Positions 6,032-13,936 of a DNA stretch of 64,000 nucleotides are shown here, in pieces. Under the pieces are notes generated by a model. That model searched no databases. It saw only the letters and a program-made list of their open reading frames with translations, and was not told the DNA's origin. The DNA lies in assembly GCA_016177765.1 (NCBI GenBank), contig JACOUP010000008.1:1213165-1277164 (forward strand). The letters run 5' to 3'. Numbering within the stretch: position 1 is the stretch's first letter; each line of letters opens with the position of its first letter. The position numbers and the translations under genes are program-made. The DNA is from Deltaproteobacteria bacterium (GTDB lineage Bacteria > UBA10199 > JACPAL01 > JACOUP01).

Positions 6032-7372
6032 ATGGGCGTCATTGATTTCGATAAATTTCACAAGGACCTTTCCAAAGTCTCTTCCTTTAAGGTCAAGGGG
6101 CGCGTGACCGAGCTCGTCGGGCTTGTGGCGCGTGCCGTTGTGCCGGGCGTCCGGATGGGGGAGCTTTGTTATATCGAGACTCGTGCTGACAAGGAGAATA
6201 TCAAGGCGGAGGTGGTTGGTTTCAAGGGGAACGAGGTCCTTTTAATGCCGCTTGCTAATCTGGAAGGGATCGCTCCGGGAAGTGCCGTGATTCCGACCGG
6301 GAATTCTCTGACCGTCAAGGTCGGACCGCATCTCTTGGGCCGGATCCTGAACGGTCTCGGCGACCCTCTGGATGAAGATGTCAAAGGACCGTTGGGTGGA
6401 GCACCCTTGGGTGGAGCCTGTGAGACGGAATATCCGGTCTATCAGGAACCGCCGGATCCTTTAAAGAGGCGGAGGGTCACGGAACCGATTTCCGTCGGGA
6501 TCAAGGCGATCGATGCGGTCTGCACCTGTGGGGAAGGGCAAAGGGTTGGTCTCTTTGCGGCGGCCGGTGTCGGGAAGAGTACCCTGATCGGCATGATTGC
6601 CAGAAATACCACGGCGGATATCAACGTGATCGGTCTCATCGGTGAACGGGGAAGAGAGGTCCGCGATTTTCTCGAAAACGACCTGGGGGCAGAGGGGCTT
6701 GCCCGTTCCGTAGTGATTGTTTCCACTTCCGATCAGCCGTCTCTGGTCCGTTCCAAGGCGGCGTATGTGGCCACGGCGGTCGCGGAATATTTTCGTGATC
6801 AGGGAAAAAGTGTTTTGTTGATGATGGATTCAGTGACCCGCTTTGCCAGGGCCTTGAGAGAAATAGGGCTCGCTGTCGGTGAGCCGCCGGCCCGTCAGGG
6901 GTTCACCCCTTCCGTTTTTTCAACACTGCCTCGTCTCCTGGAGCGATCCGGCAATTCCGATAAAGGTTCCATCACCGCCTTTTACACAATCCTGGTGGCG
7001 GGTGATGACATGAATGAACCGGTCGCCGATGAGACCCGTTCCATCCTGGACGGCCATATTGTGCTTTCCCGGGAACTGGCCAATCGGGCGCAATACCCGG
7101 CCATCGATGTTTCTGAATCGATCAGCCGTGTGATGAGCAGCATTGTCACCCCCGAACACCTGGAGGCCGCCAGAAAACTAAAGGAAGTGGTCGCCGCCTA
7201 TGAAAAGGAGAGGGACCTGATCCTGATCGGGGCGTATGAATCGGGGAGCGATCCCAAGGTGGATTATGCGATCGAGAAGATCGAAGAGGTGAACAACTTC
7301 CTCAAACAGTTAGTGGATGAAAAGATTGGTTTTGAAGAGGCGGTGGGGCAGTTAAAGGGGATCTTCGGATAA
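6032..7372 (+). CDS. sctN: SctN, T3SS ATPase
   Basis: The hexameric ATPase strips chaperones and unfolds substrates at the export gate. The 446-aa protein has an F1-beta-like N-domain, a Walker A motif AAGVGKST (residues 177-184), a Walker B segment SVLLMMDSVTRFARALRE, the family signature GEPPARQGFTPSVFS, and a helical C-domain. I chose ATG 6032, just after the sctL stop, since it gives the normal SctN N-terminus; the in-frame ATG 5939 would overlap sctL by 85 bp and add unrelated sequence. The stretch GPLGGAPLGGA at about residues 120-130 is encoded by a GGGTGGAGCACCC palindrome (6394-6406), an in-frame repeat insertion in a surface loop of a conserved enzyme. Confidence 0.96.
   Translation: MGVIDFDKFHKDLSKVSSFKVKGRVTELVGLVARAVVPGVRMGELCYIETRADKENIKAEVVGFKGNEVLLMPLANLEGIAPGSAVIPTGNSLTVKVGPHLLGRILNGLGDPLDEDVKGPLGGAPLGGACETEYPVYQEPPDPLKRRRVTEPISVGIKAIDAVCTCGEGQRVGLFAAAGVGKSTLIGMIARNTTADINVIGLIGERGREVRDFLENDLGAEGLARSVVIVSTSDQPSLVRSKAAYVATAVAEYFRDQGKSVLLMMDSVTRFARALREIGLAVGEPPARQGFTPSVFSTLPRLLERSGNSDKGSITAFYTILVAGDDMNEPVADETRSILDGHIVLSRELANRAQYPAIDVSESISRVMSSIVTPEHLEAARKLKEVVAAYEKERDLILIGAYESGSDPKVDYAIEKIEEVNNFLKQLVDEKIGFEEAVGQLKGIFG
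6394..6406. repeat. palindromic repeat unit inserted within sctN
   Basis: GGGTGGAGCACCC followed by TTGGGTGGAGC, a variant of the 13-bp palindrome family. It encodes LGGAPLGGA in the ATPase without disturbing the frame. Confidence 0.65.
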
Positions 7373-7375
7373 CCG

Positions 7376-7873
7376 ATGCCCAAGGTCCGGTACAGGCTTC
7401 AGCCGCTTTTGGAGATCAAGTCACGGGCCAAAAAAAAGGCCGAGATCGCGCTGGCCAGGGCGATTGTCAAGCTGGAGGCAGAAAAGAAGAAACTGGAAAG
7501 GCTCAAAGAAGAGAAAAAGGAGATTGTTCGGAAGAGGAAAGAATATCGTGAGAAGCTCCATCAGAAGATTGCCTCCGGTGTCAGTGCCGTCAGGGATTCA
7601 CAGGCCCACATCAATTACCTGAGGCGCCTGGAGGAAGAAGAGAAGGAAAAGGAAAAAGAGATTGAGGACCAGAAGGAAGTGATTGTGGGTGCGGAGACAG
7701 CCGTCAAACGGGCTCGAAGGGATTATGTGGATGCCGCCAAGGAACTCCGGATCATGGAGAAACACAAGGCCCTTTGGTGGAAGAAGGTGGAAAGGGCGAT
7801 CAACGTGAAGGAAGAAAGGGAGATGGATGAATTGGGGAATCTGATCCATCAATTAAGACAGGAACAACTATGA
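7376..7873 (+). CDS. sctO: SctO, T3SS stalk protein (YscO/FliJ-like)
   Basis: A 165-aa protein that is almost wholly a charged alpha-helical coiled coil (Lys/Glu-rich, with KLEAEKKKLERLKEEKKE and LRRLEEEEKEKEKEIEDQKE). Size, composition and place directly after sctN match SctO/FliJ, the stalk that inserts into the ATPase ring and contacts the export gate. Sequence conservation in this family is low, so the call rests on gene order and coiled-coil architecture. It starts 3 bp after sctN and its stop overlaps the next start (ATGA). Confidence 0.85.
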   Translation: MPKVRYRLQPLLEIKSRAKKKAEIALARAIVKLEAEKKKLERLKEEKKEIVRKRKEYREKLHQKIASGVSAVRDSQAHINYLRRLEEEEKEKEKEIEDQKEVIVGAETAVKRARRDYVDAAKELRIMEKHKALWWKKVERAINVKEEREMDELGNLIHQLRQEQL

Positions 7874-8727
7874 CCCGTATCAATGATTACCCGAAGGACA
7901 ATCCGGCGGTTCGCGATCAAAAGAAGATCGATATCTCCAAGTCTCCCTCGAGGAGTAATGATCCGGCCCGGTCGGTCAAGACGCCGTTTGAGACCTTTCT
8001 GACCGAGTCGAAAAGCCGACTGTCGCCGGACCAGCATTCTTCGGACCCAAACCTGGACACCAAAAAGGGGGCGACCGAACAGGCGATCCGTGAAGCCTCG
8101 CGGGATCGTGAGGGGAAGGATCAGGAGAGAAAATTCAAGGAGCGGGACAGAGACCGATCCGCAAAGAGAGAGGAAAAGCCAAGCGAGATTACCGGTCAGA
8201 AGGCAAAGGTGGCTGAAAAGAAGGTTATTGCCCGTTCGGCCCTGACCGGCAAGACCCAGAGAGACACCACCGGCGGCGGCCGTGAATCGATGAGCCAGGG
8301 ACAGAAAAAGGGAAGGAGCTTTGGCGAGATCATCAGCCGCAGTCTGGTCAAGAAACCGGAGGGGAAATTGTCTCCGGTTGGGCAAGGGCCGTCGTCTTTT
8401 AGCCTGAAGGCCTCTGGTGAGGTCAAGCCGACTCCTGGCACCAACCCGACACAGCTTTCCAAAGAGGTCCTGGACCAGATTGTGCAATATGTCCGGATCC
8501 TGACAAAGCCTGGCGGAGAGAAGGAGATGGAGGTCGCCTTGCACCAGAATATCTACCGCGGGCTCAAACTCAAGGTTTCTTCAGCGCAGGGAAAACTCCG
8601 GGCCACCTTCACCACCTCTTCTTCCGAGGTGAGACAGCTCTTCGAATCAAACCGGAAAGTTTTACAAGCGGCGTTGGCACAAAAAGGGATTGAAGTTGAA
8701 GGGATCGATGTTATAATGACCCCGTGA
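7870..8727 (+). CDS. sctP: SctP/FliK-like needle-length regulator
   Basis: A 285-aa protein in the sctP position. The first ~190 residues are highly charged, hydrophilic and probably disordered (many Lys/Asp/Arg/Ser), as expected of a molecular ruler. The C-terminal 90 residues form a compact domain resembling the FliK/SctP substrate-switch domain: KEMEVALHQNIYRGLKLKVS, then LRATFTTSSSEVRQLFESN and a final IEVEGIDVIM. It would measure needle length and switch export specificity through SctU (not in the window). It overlaps sctO by four bases and sctQ by four bases. Confidence 0.75.
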   Translation: MTRINDYPKDNPAVRDQKKIDISKSPSRSNDPARSVKTPFETFLTESKSRLSPDQHSSDPNLDTKKGATEQAIREASRDREGKDQERKFKERDRDRSAKREEKPSEITGQKAKVAEKKVIARSALTGKTQRDTTGGGRESMSQGQKKGRSFGEIISRSLVKKPEGKLSPVGQGPSSFSLKASGEVKPTPGTNPTQLSKEVLDQIVQYVRILTKPGGEKEMEVALHQNIYRGLKLKVSSAQGKLRATFTTSSSEVRQLFESNRKVLQAALAQKGIEVEGIDVIMTP

Positions 8728-9689
8728 AAGTTTCCCCCTTTCCTTTTGAACGGTTGCCCAAGGTTTCACGCCAGGAAATTCAACTTTTCTCGACACTCTT
8801 TCGCTCGCTCGACAAGTTCGGTTTTGACGAAAATTGCAAAAGGGGGCTGGAGTCCCTTCTTTTGGGGCATCTGGGCCTGCCGGTTTCCCTCTCTCTCCGC
8901 AAGGCGGAAATCGCCCCCTTCGGGAAGGTGATGGATTCGGTCAACCCCCACGGTGTTTTTGTCCTCTTTACCCTTTCCCCGGCGCCGGGCCGTATCCTCT
9001 TGGAGATTGATCCCTCGCTCGCCTCGTCCTGCATTGACTGTCTCTTAGGGGGTAGCCACGAAAAAGCAGACCCTTCCCGGATCGGGGTCACTGATAAAAA
9101 ACCGACCGAGATGGATCAGGGGGTCCTCTCCTACCTCTTTTTGAAAATACTCTCCTTTCTGGACCAGTATGGTCAGTCGATGGGGCTCCATTTTCGCCTC
9201 GATCGGTTTGAGACGGAAAAGACAGCCGTGGCCGCTCCAGGGCAAGATCCCAATCCTGTCGCCTCTTTCTTCTTCAGAATTAATTTCAACGATCAGAACC
9301 GTTTTGTCCGTCTGATCCTCCCTTCTTCCCTCATTCAAAAACTGGACAGTCAGGCCGGGGAGCCGATGACGGAAAAAGAGGCGGATTCCCTTCTGGAAAG
9401 GATGGACCGCTTGGGTTTTCTCAAGACCCAAATCTGGGCGGAGGCCGGAAAAACTTCCCTGGCCCTGTCGGATATTGAAAAATTGGAGGCGGGGGACGTG
9501 GTCCTCCTGGATGAAACGACTGTCCAGTTTGCGCCGGAAAGGGGGATTGCTGGCGATGTCATCATTCACGCCGGTCAAGGGTCTAAAAGGATTGGCATTT
9601 TCTCTCCAATCGTGGCAAGTAATAGGTCCGATCATCCGAGGAAGCTGATGGTCCGGCTGGAAAAGGTGGTGGAGACTTATGAAGGATAA
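8724..9689 (+). CDS. sctQ: SctQ, T3SS cytoplasmic ring protein (first SpoA protein)
   Basis: A 321-aa SctQ/FliM-N-like protein of the sorting platform. It starts with GTG in a GTGA overlap with the upstream stop. The C-terminal third (about 225-320, WAEAGKTSLALSDIEKLEAG, DVVLLDETTV, KLMVRLEKVVE) reads as one SpoA-like domain; the N-terminal part contains long alpha/beta segments typical of SctQ. A second SpoA protein is encoded separately just downstream, so the C-terminal FliN-like domain is split off here as its own gene instead of an internal translation start. The genes overlap by 11 bp. Confidence 0.85.
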   Translation: MKVSPFPFERLPKVSRQEIQLFSTLFRSLDKFGFDENCKRGLESLLLGHLGLPVSLSLRKAEIAPFGKVMDSVNPHGVFVLFTLSPAPGRILLEIDPSLASSCIDCLLGGSHEKADPSRIGVTDKKPTEMDQGVLSYLFLKILSFLDQYGQSMGLHFRLDRFETEKTAVAAPGQDPNPVASFFFRINFNDQNRFVRLILPSSLIQKLDSQAGEPMTEKEADSLLERMDRLGFLKTQIWAEAGKTSLALSDIEKLEAGDVVLLDETTVQFAPERGIAGDVIIHAGQGSKRIGIFSPIVASNRSDHPRKLMVRLEKVVETYEG

Positions 9690-10083
9690 AAAAGGGGACC
9701 CGGCAGACGATCCCTACTTGAACGAGTTGGAATCTTCGCTGGAAGAGATGGAAAAGGAGGAGATTGTAACCGACGACCCCACACAGGTCGATCTCCAAAA
9801 GGAACCAGTGCCGGTACCGGCAAAGGCTGGTTCACCCAAGGTGAAGAAAGTCCCCGAGGGCCTGCTATTAACGCAAGATGTCCCGGTCTCTTTGGTGGCT
9901 GTCCTTGGCAGAAAGACGGTAAACTTGAAAGAACTTTTGGGATTCAAGATGGGTCAGGTGGTTGAACTGGACAAGGGACCCGGCGATGCGGTGGATGTTG
10001 TCGTGAACGGAAAAGTCGTGGCCAAGGGGGAATTGGTGGATGTGGAAGGAAAGATCGGCATCCGCATCCTCAGGATGATCTAA
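9679..10083 (+). CDS. FliN/SctQ-C-like SpoA-domain protein
   Basis: A 134-aa protein whose last 75 residues form a SpoA (surface presentation of antigens) domain: LLLTQDVPVSLVAVLGRKTV, LKELLGFKMGQVVELDKGPG, DVVVNGKVVAKGELVDVEGK. This is the standard FliN fold with the NGKxVAKGE signature. The first 60 residues are acidic and Pro-rich, like FliN linkers; a GGTTCACCC repeat remnant lies at 9829-9837. With SctQ it should form the cytoplasmic pods or ring. Separate genes are as in flagella and Pseudomonas-type HrcQA/HrcQB systems. Confidence 0.9.
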   Translation: MKDKKGDPADDPYLNELESSLEEMEKEEIVTDDPTQVDLQKEPVPVPAKAGSPKVKKVPEGLLLTQDVPVSLVAVLGRKTVNLKELLGFKMGQVVELDKGPGDAVDVVVNGKVVAKGELVDVEGKIGIRILRMI

Positions 10084-10397
10084 TGATGGAACCTACCACC
10101 CTACCGGCAGTTGCCGCCCCAATTAGTTTTGGATGGCTCTTTGTCAAGATGGTCGGTGTCTTGGGTCTTCTGGTTCTCTCCCTCCTTTTTATTGGGAAGT
10201 GGTTCCTGCCCCGGCTGGGCAAGGGGAGATTCTCCCTTCGGCAGGAGAAAGGCCGGATCTCTGTGATTGAGCGGTTTCCGTTGGAGCAGAGGAAGACTCT
10301 CTATTTACTGAAAGTGGCCCAGAAATACCTCCTCGTCGGGACAGGGGATCACTCGGTTCAGCTCTTGGGGGAGTTTGAAAAAAATGAGATGGAATAA
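10083..10397 (+). CDS. FliO-like export-gate assembly protein
   Basis: A 104-aa protein with one N-terminal membrane helix (about 15-42, FVKMVGVLGLLVLSLLFIGK) and a small cytoplasmic domain: ISVIERFPLEQRKTLYLLKV, QKYLLVGTGDHSVQLL. This is the FliO pattern (VVERLPLGPRRSLYLVEVG, LLGVT...VRLL). FliO helps fold the FliP (SctR) ring and is regarded as specific to flagella. Here it is placed directly before sctR, as fliO precedes fliP, but in an operon with sctJ. Start and stop overlap both neighbours. Confidence 0.82.
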   Translation: MMEPTTLPAVAAPISFGWLFVKMVGVLGLLVLSLLFIGKWFLPRLGKGRFSLRQEKGRISVIERFPLEQRKTLYLLKVAQKYLLVGTGDHSVQLLGEFEKNEME

Positions 10398-11157
10398 AAT
10401 TTGGTTGTTGACAGGGCTCTTCTTTCTTCGGGCCGATACCCTTTTGGCCCAGGCGGAGATCCCGCTGGATCAATCGATTACGCAACAGGCGGTTTCCCGG
10501 CCCCTTGTCCTCCTTCTGGTTCTCGTCGGTCTTTCCTTGATCCCCTTTGTGGTGATGATGACCACCTCATTTGTGAAGATTGCGGTGGTCCTGTCGCTGA
10601 TTCGTAACGCCATGGGGACCCAGCAGATCCCTCCCAATCCGATCATCACCGGGCTGGCCATGATCCTGACCATCTACATCATGATCCCTGTCGGCCTGCA
10701 GGTCTACCAGGTGAGCGGGGATATTATCCAGAAAGGAACCAATCAGCCGATTCTTTCGCAGGCCTCGGTGAATGTCCTGCTCGAAGGGGTCAAGAAGGGG
10801 AAGGAGCCGGTGCGGGAATTTCTCCTGAAGAATGCCCATGAAAAGGAGAGGGCGCTCTTTTTCACGCTCTCCAAAAAGATGAGACCGGCTGAATTTCGGG
10901 AAGAGGTGGGGGACAAGGATTTTGTGGTGCTGATCCCCGCCTTTGTGATTTCCGAACTGACCGAGGCGTTCCAGATCGGATTTATTATCTTCCTGCCGTT
11001 CCTGATCATCGACATGGTGGTGACGAACATTCTGCTCTCGCTCGGGATGTTCCAGATCTCACCGATCACCGTCTCCCTGCCGTTCAAACTGCTCCTTTTT
11101 GTTCTCGTGGACGGCTGGCATCTGATCGCCAAAGGGTTGATCATGGGGTATATGTAA
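10384..11157 (+). CDS. sctR: SctR, T3SS export-gate protein (FliP family)
   Basis: A 257-aa polytopic membrane protein forming the core pore of the export gate with SctS and SctT. It has an N-terminal signal-like helix ending near AQA, then helices at about 38-60, 75-100, 185-210 and 225-250. Family signatures are FVKIAVVLSLIRNAMGTQQI, PPNPIITGLAMILT and PFKLLLFVLVDGW. ATG 10384 is preferred; an in-frame TTG at 10375 would add three residues. The gene overlaps the FliO-like gene by 14 bp and sctS by one base. Confidence 0.95.
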   Translation: MRWNKIWLLTGLFFLRADTLLAQAEIPLDQSITQQAVSRPLVLLLVLVGLSLIPFVVMMTTSFVKIAVVLSLIRNAMGTQQIPPNPIITGLAMILTIYIMIPVGLQVYQVSGDIIQKGTNQPILSQASVNVLLEGVKKGKEPVREFLLKNAHEKERALFFTLSKKMRPAEFREEVGDKDFVVLIPAFVISELTEAFQIGFIIFLPFLIIDMVVTNILLSLGMFQISPITVSLPFKLLLFVLVDGWHLIAKGLIMGYM

Positions 11158-11423
11158 TGGAATCTTACGCAATTGCGATCGCCAAACAGGCCCTCTACCT
11201 CACACTGATCCTTTCCGCACCGCCGGTCGTTGCGGCGATGGCGATCGGGCTGGTCATCAGCCTTGTCCAGGCGACGACCCAGGTGCATGAACAGACGCTG
11301 ACCTTTGTCCCCAAACTGGTGGCGGTGATGATGACGATGGCGATCTTTGGCCCGTGGGCCCTGTTCCAGCTGGTTTCCTTTGCCAGCTCTCTCTTGGAAT
11401 CGTTCCCGTTGTACGTGAAATGA
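11157..11423 (+). CDS. sctS: SctS, T3SS export-gate protein (FliQ family)
   Basis: An 88-aa protein with two membrane hairpin helices (about 14-38 and 52-75) and the FliQ/SctS motifs LILSAPPVVAAMAIGLVISL, QATTQVHEQTLTFVPKL. It forms a helical layer around the SctR/SctT pore. It is coupled to both neighbours through overlapping stop and start codons (TAATG and ATGA). Confidence 0.96.
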   Translation: MESYAIAIAKQALYLTLILSAPPVVAAMAIGLVISLVQATTQVHEQTLTFVPKLVAVMMTMAIFGPWALFQLVSFASSLLESFPLYVK

Positions 11424-12250
11424 ACCAATTAACCCATCAATTAGGCATTAACGTCGACTGGCGTTTTATGATGACCTTTGCCGGCCTTATCATGACCCGT
11501 CTGGTCATGGTGACGCTGACCATCCCGTTTTTGACAGGCAAGCCGGCGCCGGCCCAGATCAAGATGGGGCTTGCGGTTGCCCTTCTGATTTTTCTCTACC
11601 CTTTTCTGGCCCCCGCCCATGCGGGGCATCTGCCGCAGGATCCGGTGACCCTTATGCTTCTTTTTGTCAAAGAGGCGTTCTACGGGATCCTGATCGGTTT
11701 TGCCGGCAGCATTGTCTTTCAGGGGTTTGAGGCGGCCGGGGCGGTCATTGACAACCAGCGCGGGGCGGCGCAGGCCCGTCTCCTGATTCCGCAACTGTCC
11801 GAGCAGACCTCTCTCTTCGGGCTTTTCAATATCCAGCTGGGGATTGTCATCTTTCTCTCCGTGGGGGGGCACATTCTTTTTTTCAGAACCCTGATGGAGA
11901 GTTACACCCTTCTGCCGATTCTGGAATTCCCCAAGGCCCAGCCTGATTTTCTGGCGATGGCGGATCAGATCATCCGGATGACCGGGCAGGTCCTGTTCAT
12001 TGCGGCCGCTTTTTCGGCTCCGGTCATGCTCTGCGTTTTCATCACCGACCTGATCCTCGGGATCATGAACCGCGTGGCGCCGGCGATCAACGTCTGGGAG
12101 ATGGGGTTTACGATCCGCGGCTATCTGGGGGTCCTGGTCCTCTTTCTTTGCATCACCCTCATTGCCGGCCAGATGGAGAAATACTCCCTCGGCATGGTGA
12201 CGGATCTGGAGAAGGTGATTCGGTTTTTGGCGGTTTCTTCAAACGGGTAG
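11420..12250 (+). CDS. sctT: SctT, T3SS export-gate protein (FliR family)
   Basis: A 276-aa protein with six or more membrane helices, matching SctT/FliR: TRLVMVTLTIPFLTGKPAPA, FGIQLGI-type segment LFNIQLGIVIFLSVGGHILF, and APVMLCVFITDLILGIMNR near residues 195-215. ATG 11420 overlaps the sctS stop (ATGA) and gives the usual length; an earlier in-frame ATG at 11354 lies inside sctS. The 3' end overlaps the tail of the convergent AbiEii gene by 12 bp. No sctU or sctV follows, so the operon ends here or was cut by the toxin-antitoxin island. Confidence 0.95.
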   Translation: MNQLTHQLGINVDWRFMMTFAGLIMTRLVMVTLTIPFLTGKPAPAQIKMGLAVALLIFLYPFLAPAHAGHLPQDPVTLMLLFVKEAFYGILIGFAGSIVFQGFEAAGAVIDNQRGAAQARLLIPQLSEQTSLFGLFNIQLGIVIFLSVGGHILFFRTLMESYTLLPILEFPKAQPDFLAMADQIIRMTGQVLFIAAAFSAPVMLCVFITDLILGIMNRVAPAINVWEMGFTIRGYLGVLVLFLCITLIAGQMEKYSLGMVTDLEKVIRFLAVSSNG

Positions 12251-12919
12251 GGAGGCCTGTATCTGCGACCGGAGGTAGGAGAAGCGACTGTCCAGAACCC
12301 GCTCTCTTTCTTCTTTTTCCAGTATCGCCCCTAACGTTGAACGAAAATCTTGTTCCGAAAACGAATCGAGAACCTTGGCCAGTTGTGTGATTTGGGTCTC
12401 CTTGAGGGTTTTAAAATTTCCGGCCTTTCGGAGGCTCAAAAATTCAAGATCATAGGCGTCCCGTATTTCACGGCGTTCCACGAGGGCCGACACCTTATTT
12501 TGCCACATTTGTTCGAGCGTTAAAATCCGTAGCCGGACCTGAAATGGCGAATGGTGGGAATGCGCGATCCCCAGTTCGGTTTTGCCGGACTGATCCGGGA
12601 CCTTGCGGATTTCGATTTTGAGCCTTCGGGGGTAGGAGGGGGAACGGATTTCCCACAGGAAGGAGTAGTGTTTTTCCCATTGATCCGTAATGGTAGCCCC
12701 CATCTCCCGATAGGCTTGGCTGAGCTTGTCCACCCATGGCAAAAAGTCCCTGCGCTCTTTTTTGAGGTAGAAGTCAAAATCCATCGAGTAGCGCGGAAGA
12801 TCAAAACAGAGGCGGAGCATGGTTCCTCCGCCGAAGATCAACTGATCGAGAACCTTGACCTTCCTCATCTGTTCCAAGGTGAGCATTTCGAACTCTTCAT
12901 GACGTTCTTGGTCTCTCAT
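12239..12919 (-). CDS. AbiEii/AbiGii-type nucleotidyltransferase toxin
   Basis: A 226-aa member of the nucleotidyltransferase AbiEii/DUF1814 family: FGGGTMLRLCFDLPRYSMDF followed by DFYL contains the nucleotidyltransferase signature (GG..L and the D-F-D catalytic pair at about residues 47-49); KLEI-type KIEIRK and the basic NKVSALVERREIRDAYDLEF near 155-175 are also family-typical. Such toxins modify tRNA or another RNA and are paired with AbiEi antitoxins in phage-abortive type IV systems. It overlaps the antitoxin gene by 23 bp and sctT, on the opposite strand, by 12 bp. Confidence 0.88.
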   Translation of the reverse strand: MRDQERHEEFEMLTLEQMRKVKVLDQLIFGGGTMLRLCFDLPRYSMDFDFYLKKERRDFLPWVDKLSQAYREMGATITDQWEKHYSFLWEIRSPSYPRRLKIEIRKVPDQSGKTELGIAHSHHSPFQVRLRILTLEQMWQNKVSALVERREIRDAYDLEFLSLRKAGNFKTLKETQITQLAKVLDSFSEQDFRSTLGAILEKEERERVLDSRFSYLRSQIQASLPV

Positions 12920-13505
12920 AGACGGATCTCCATTTTTTGCAGTATTTTTGAAACCGTGACGGGTAGCGTTTCAGCCATTTTTCGATTTGGCCCCAACGGA
13001 TTTTTCTGAGGTCCAGGGCATTTTTATCAACGGCATAACGTCCGAGAAAGACGAAATAAAGTGTATCCAGAAGCCCCTTTTCCGGTTCGGCCATGAAGAA
13101 CCCTTTTTCTCTTTGGTAACCGAAAAAAAAATCCTTTTTGCAGAAAAAGTAGCGAAAGGTGACATCGTTGACGTCATACGACCGGCTCCGTACCGGATTG
13201 ATCGAATCAACAAAAGAGGGGCCGATTTGTGTGGAAAGGTTGTGGTAGGAGAGGGCGCTTAGGAAGGAAATGGCGGAGGGGGTCTGGATGATGTTGGCCA
13301 GTCGGAAAAGTTCTTCCTCGCTGACCTGTTGCCATCGTCCCGGAAGGAGATAGAGATTGCGGCGGAGACTTAACAGTTCCCCAGCCTTTTTCTTCCGGCT
13401 GGCCCAAACCCGTGCCGAAGGGGTGGGGAGGTTCAGTAAACTGGAGAACTCCTCCAGCGTATAAAAAAGACGCTTCTCTCCCCATAATCGGGCCATAATA
13501 TCCAT
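12897..13505 (-). CDS. AbiEi-type antitoxin / winged-helix regulator
   Basis: A 202-aa AbiEi-family protein. The first ~60 residues are a winged-helix DNA-binding domain (FYTLEEFSSLLNLPTPSARV, LSLRRNLYLLPGRW); the rest matches the AbiEi C-terminal part (ANIIQTPSAISFLSALSYHN, and MAEPEKGLLDTLYFVFLGR, the conserved AxPEKALLD-like motif). It should repress the operon and neutralise the toxin encoded 3'. An inverted repeat 9-27 bp upstream of the start may be its operator. Confidence 0.85.
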   Translation of the reverse strand: MDIMARLWGEKRLFYTLEEFSSLLNLPTPSARVWASRKKKAGELLSLRRNLYLLPGRWQQVSEEELFRLANIIQTPSAISFLSALSYHNLSTQIGPSFVDSINPVRSRSYDVNDVTFRYFFCKKDFFFGYQREKGFFMAEPEKGLLDTLYFVFLGRYAVDKNALDLRKIRWGQIEKWLKRYPSRFQKYCKKWRSVYERPRTS

Positions 13506-13514
13506 ATACAGAAG

Positions 13515-13532
13515 ATTATCATTTTTGATAAT
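13515..13532. promoter_or_regulatory. candidate operator for the AbiE operon
   Basis: A perfect 7-bp inverted repeat ATTATCA-tttt-TGATAAT immediately upstream of the antitoxin ATG (13505, minus strand). AbiEi proteins are known to repress their own promoters by binding inverted repeats. The surrounding DNA is AT-rich and promoter-like. Confidence 0.4.
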
Positions 13533-13669
13533 TATCTGTCTATAGTAAAATAGACCATTTTTGAGCCTGTCGAGGCCTTCCCAAAAATCCTCTTCTCTCG
13601 CTTGGTATTCTCTACGAATAAATTTACAATATAATTCAATAGCTTTAACGTGTACCGGGCACCGGTGGT

Positions 13670-13936
13670 TTAGACAATCCCCTCATAGACATCTTTTCGG
13701 TGTCGAACGCGCAGGACAAGAATGATCAGGGTTGTTTTTTCGATGTTGTAGATGATTCTCCAGTCGCGGATACGGTATTTCCACAGGCCTTTGTATCTTC
13801 CTTTAAGAGGTCGTCCCCGAAAAGGGTCTTTGGCGATCTCCTCCTGGATCAGCCTGATCGCCTCTTGTGCGACTTCTCGCGGGAGTTTTTTCAGATCTTT
13901 TTCAACGCTGGGGACGTATTTAATCAGGTAGGTCAA
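13670..13936 (-). CDS. RelE/ParE-family toxin
   Basis: An 88-aa RelE/ParE superfamily protein. It begins with the usual YLIKYVPSVEKDLKKLPREV and ends in WKYRIRDWRIIYNIEKTTL and VLRVRHRKDVY, the conserved beta-sheet core with Arg and terminal Arg/Tyr seen in RelE-type ribosome-dependent mRNases. It overlaps the antitoxin gene by 17 bp and is transcribed after it. Confidence 0.92.
   Translation of the reverse strand: MTYLIKYVPSVEKDLKKLPREVAQEAIRLIQEEIAKDPFRGRPLKGRYKGLWKYRIRDWRIIYNIEKTTLIILVLRVRHRKDVYEGIV

Noticed and set aside
2931-12250. interpretation of region 1 as a flagellar operon
   Set aside because: SctJ with lipobox and one C-terminal helix, an SctI-type rod protein and absence of FliF, hook and rod genes point to an injectisome, in spite of the FliO-like gene.
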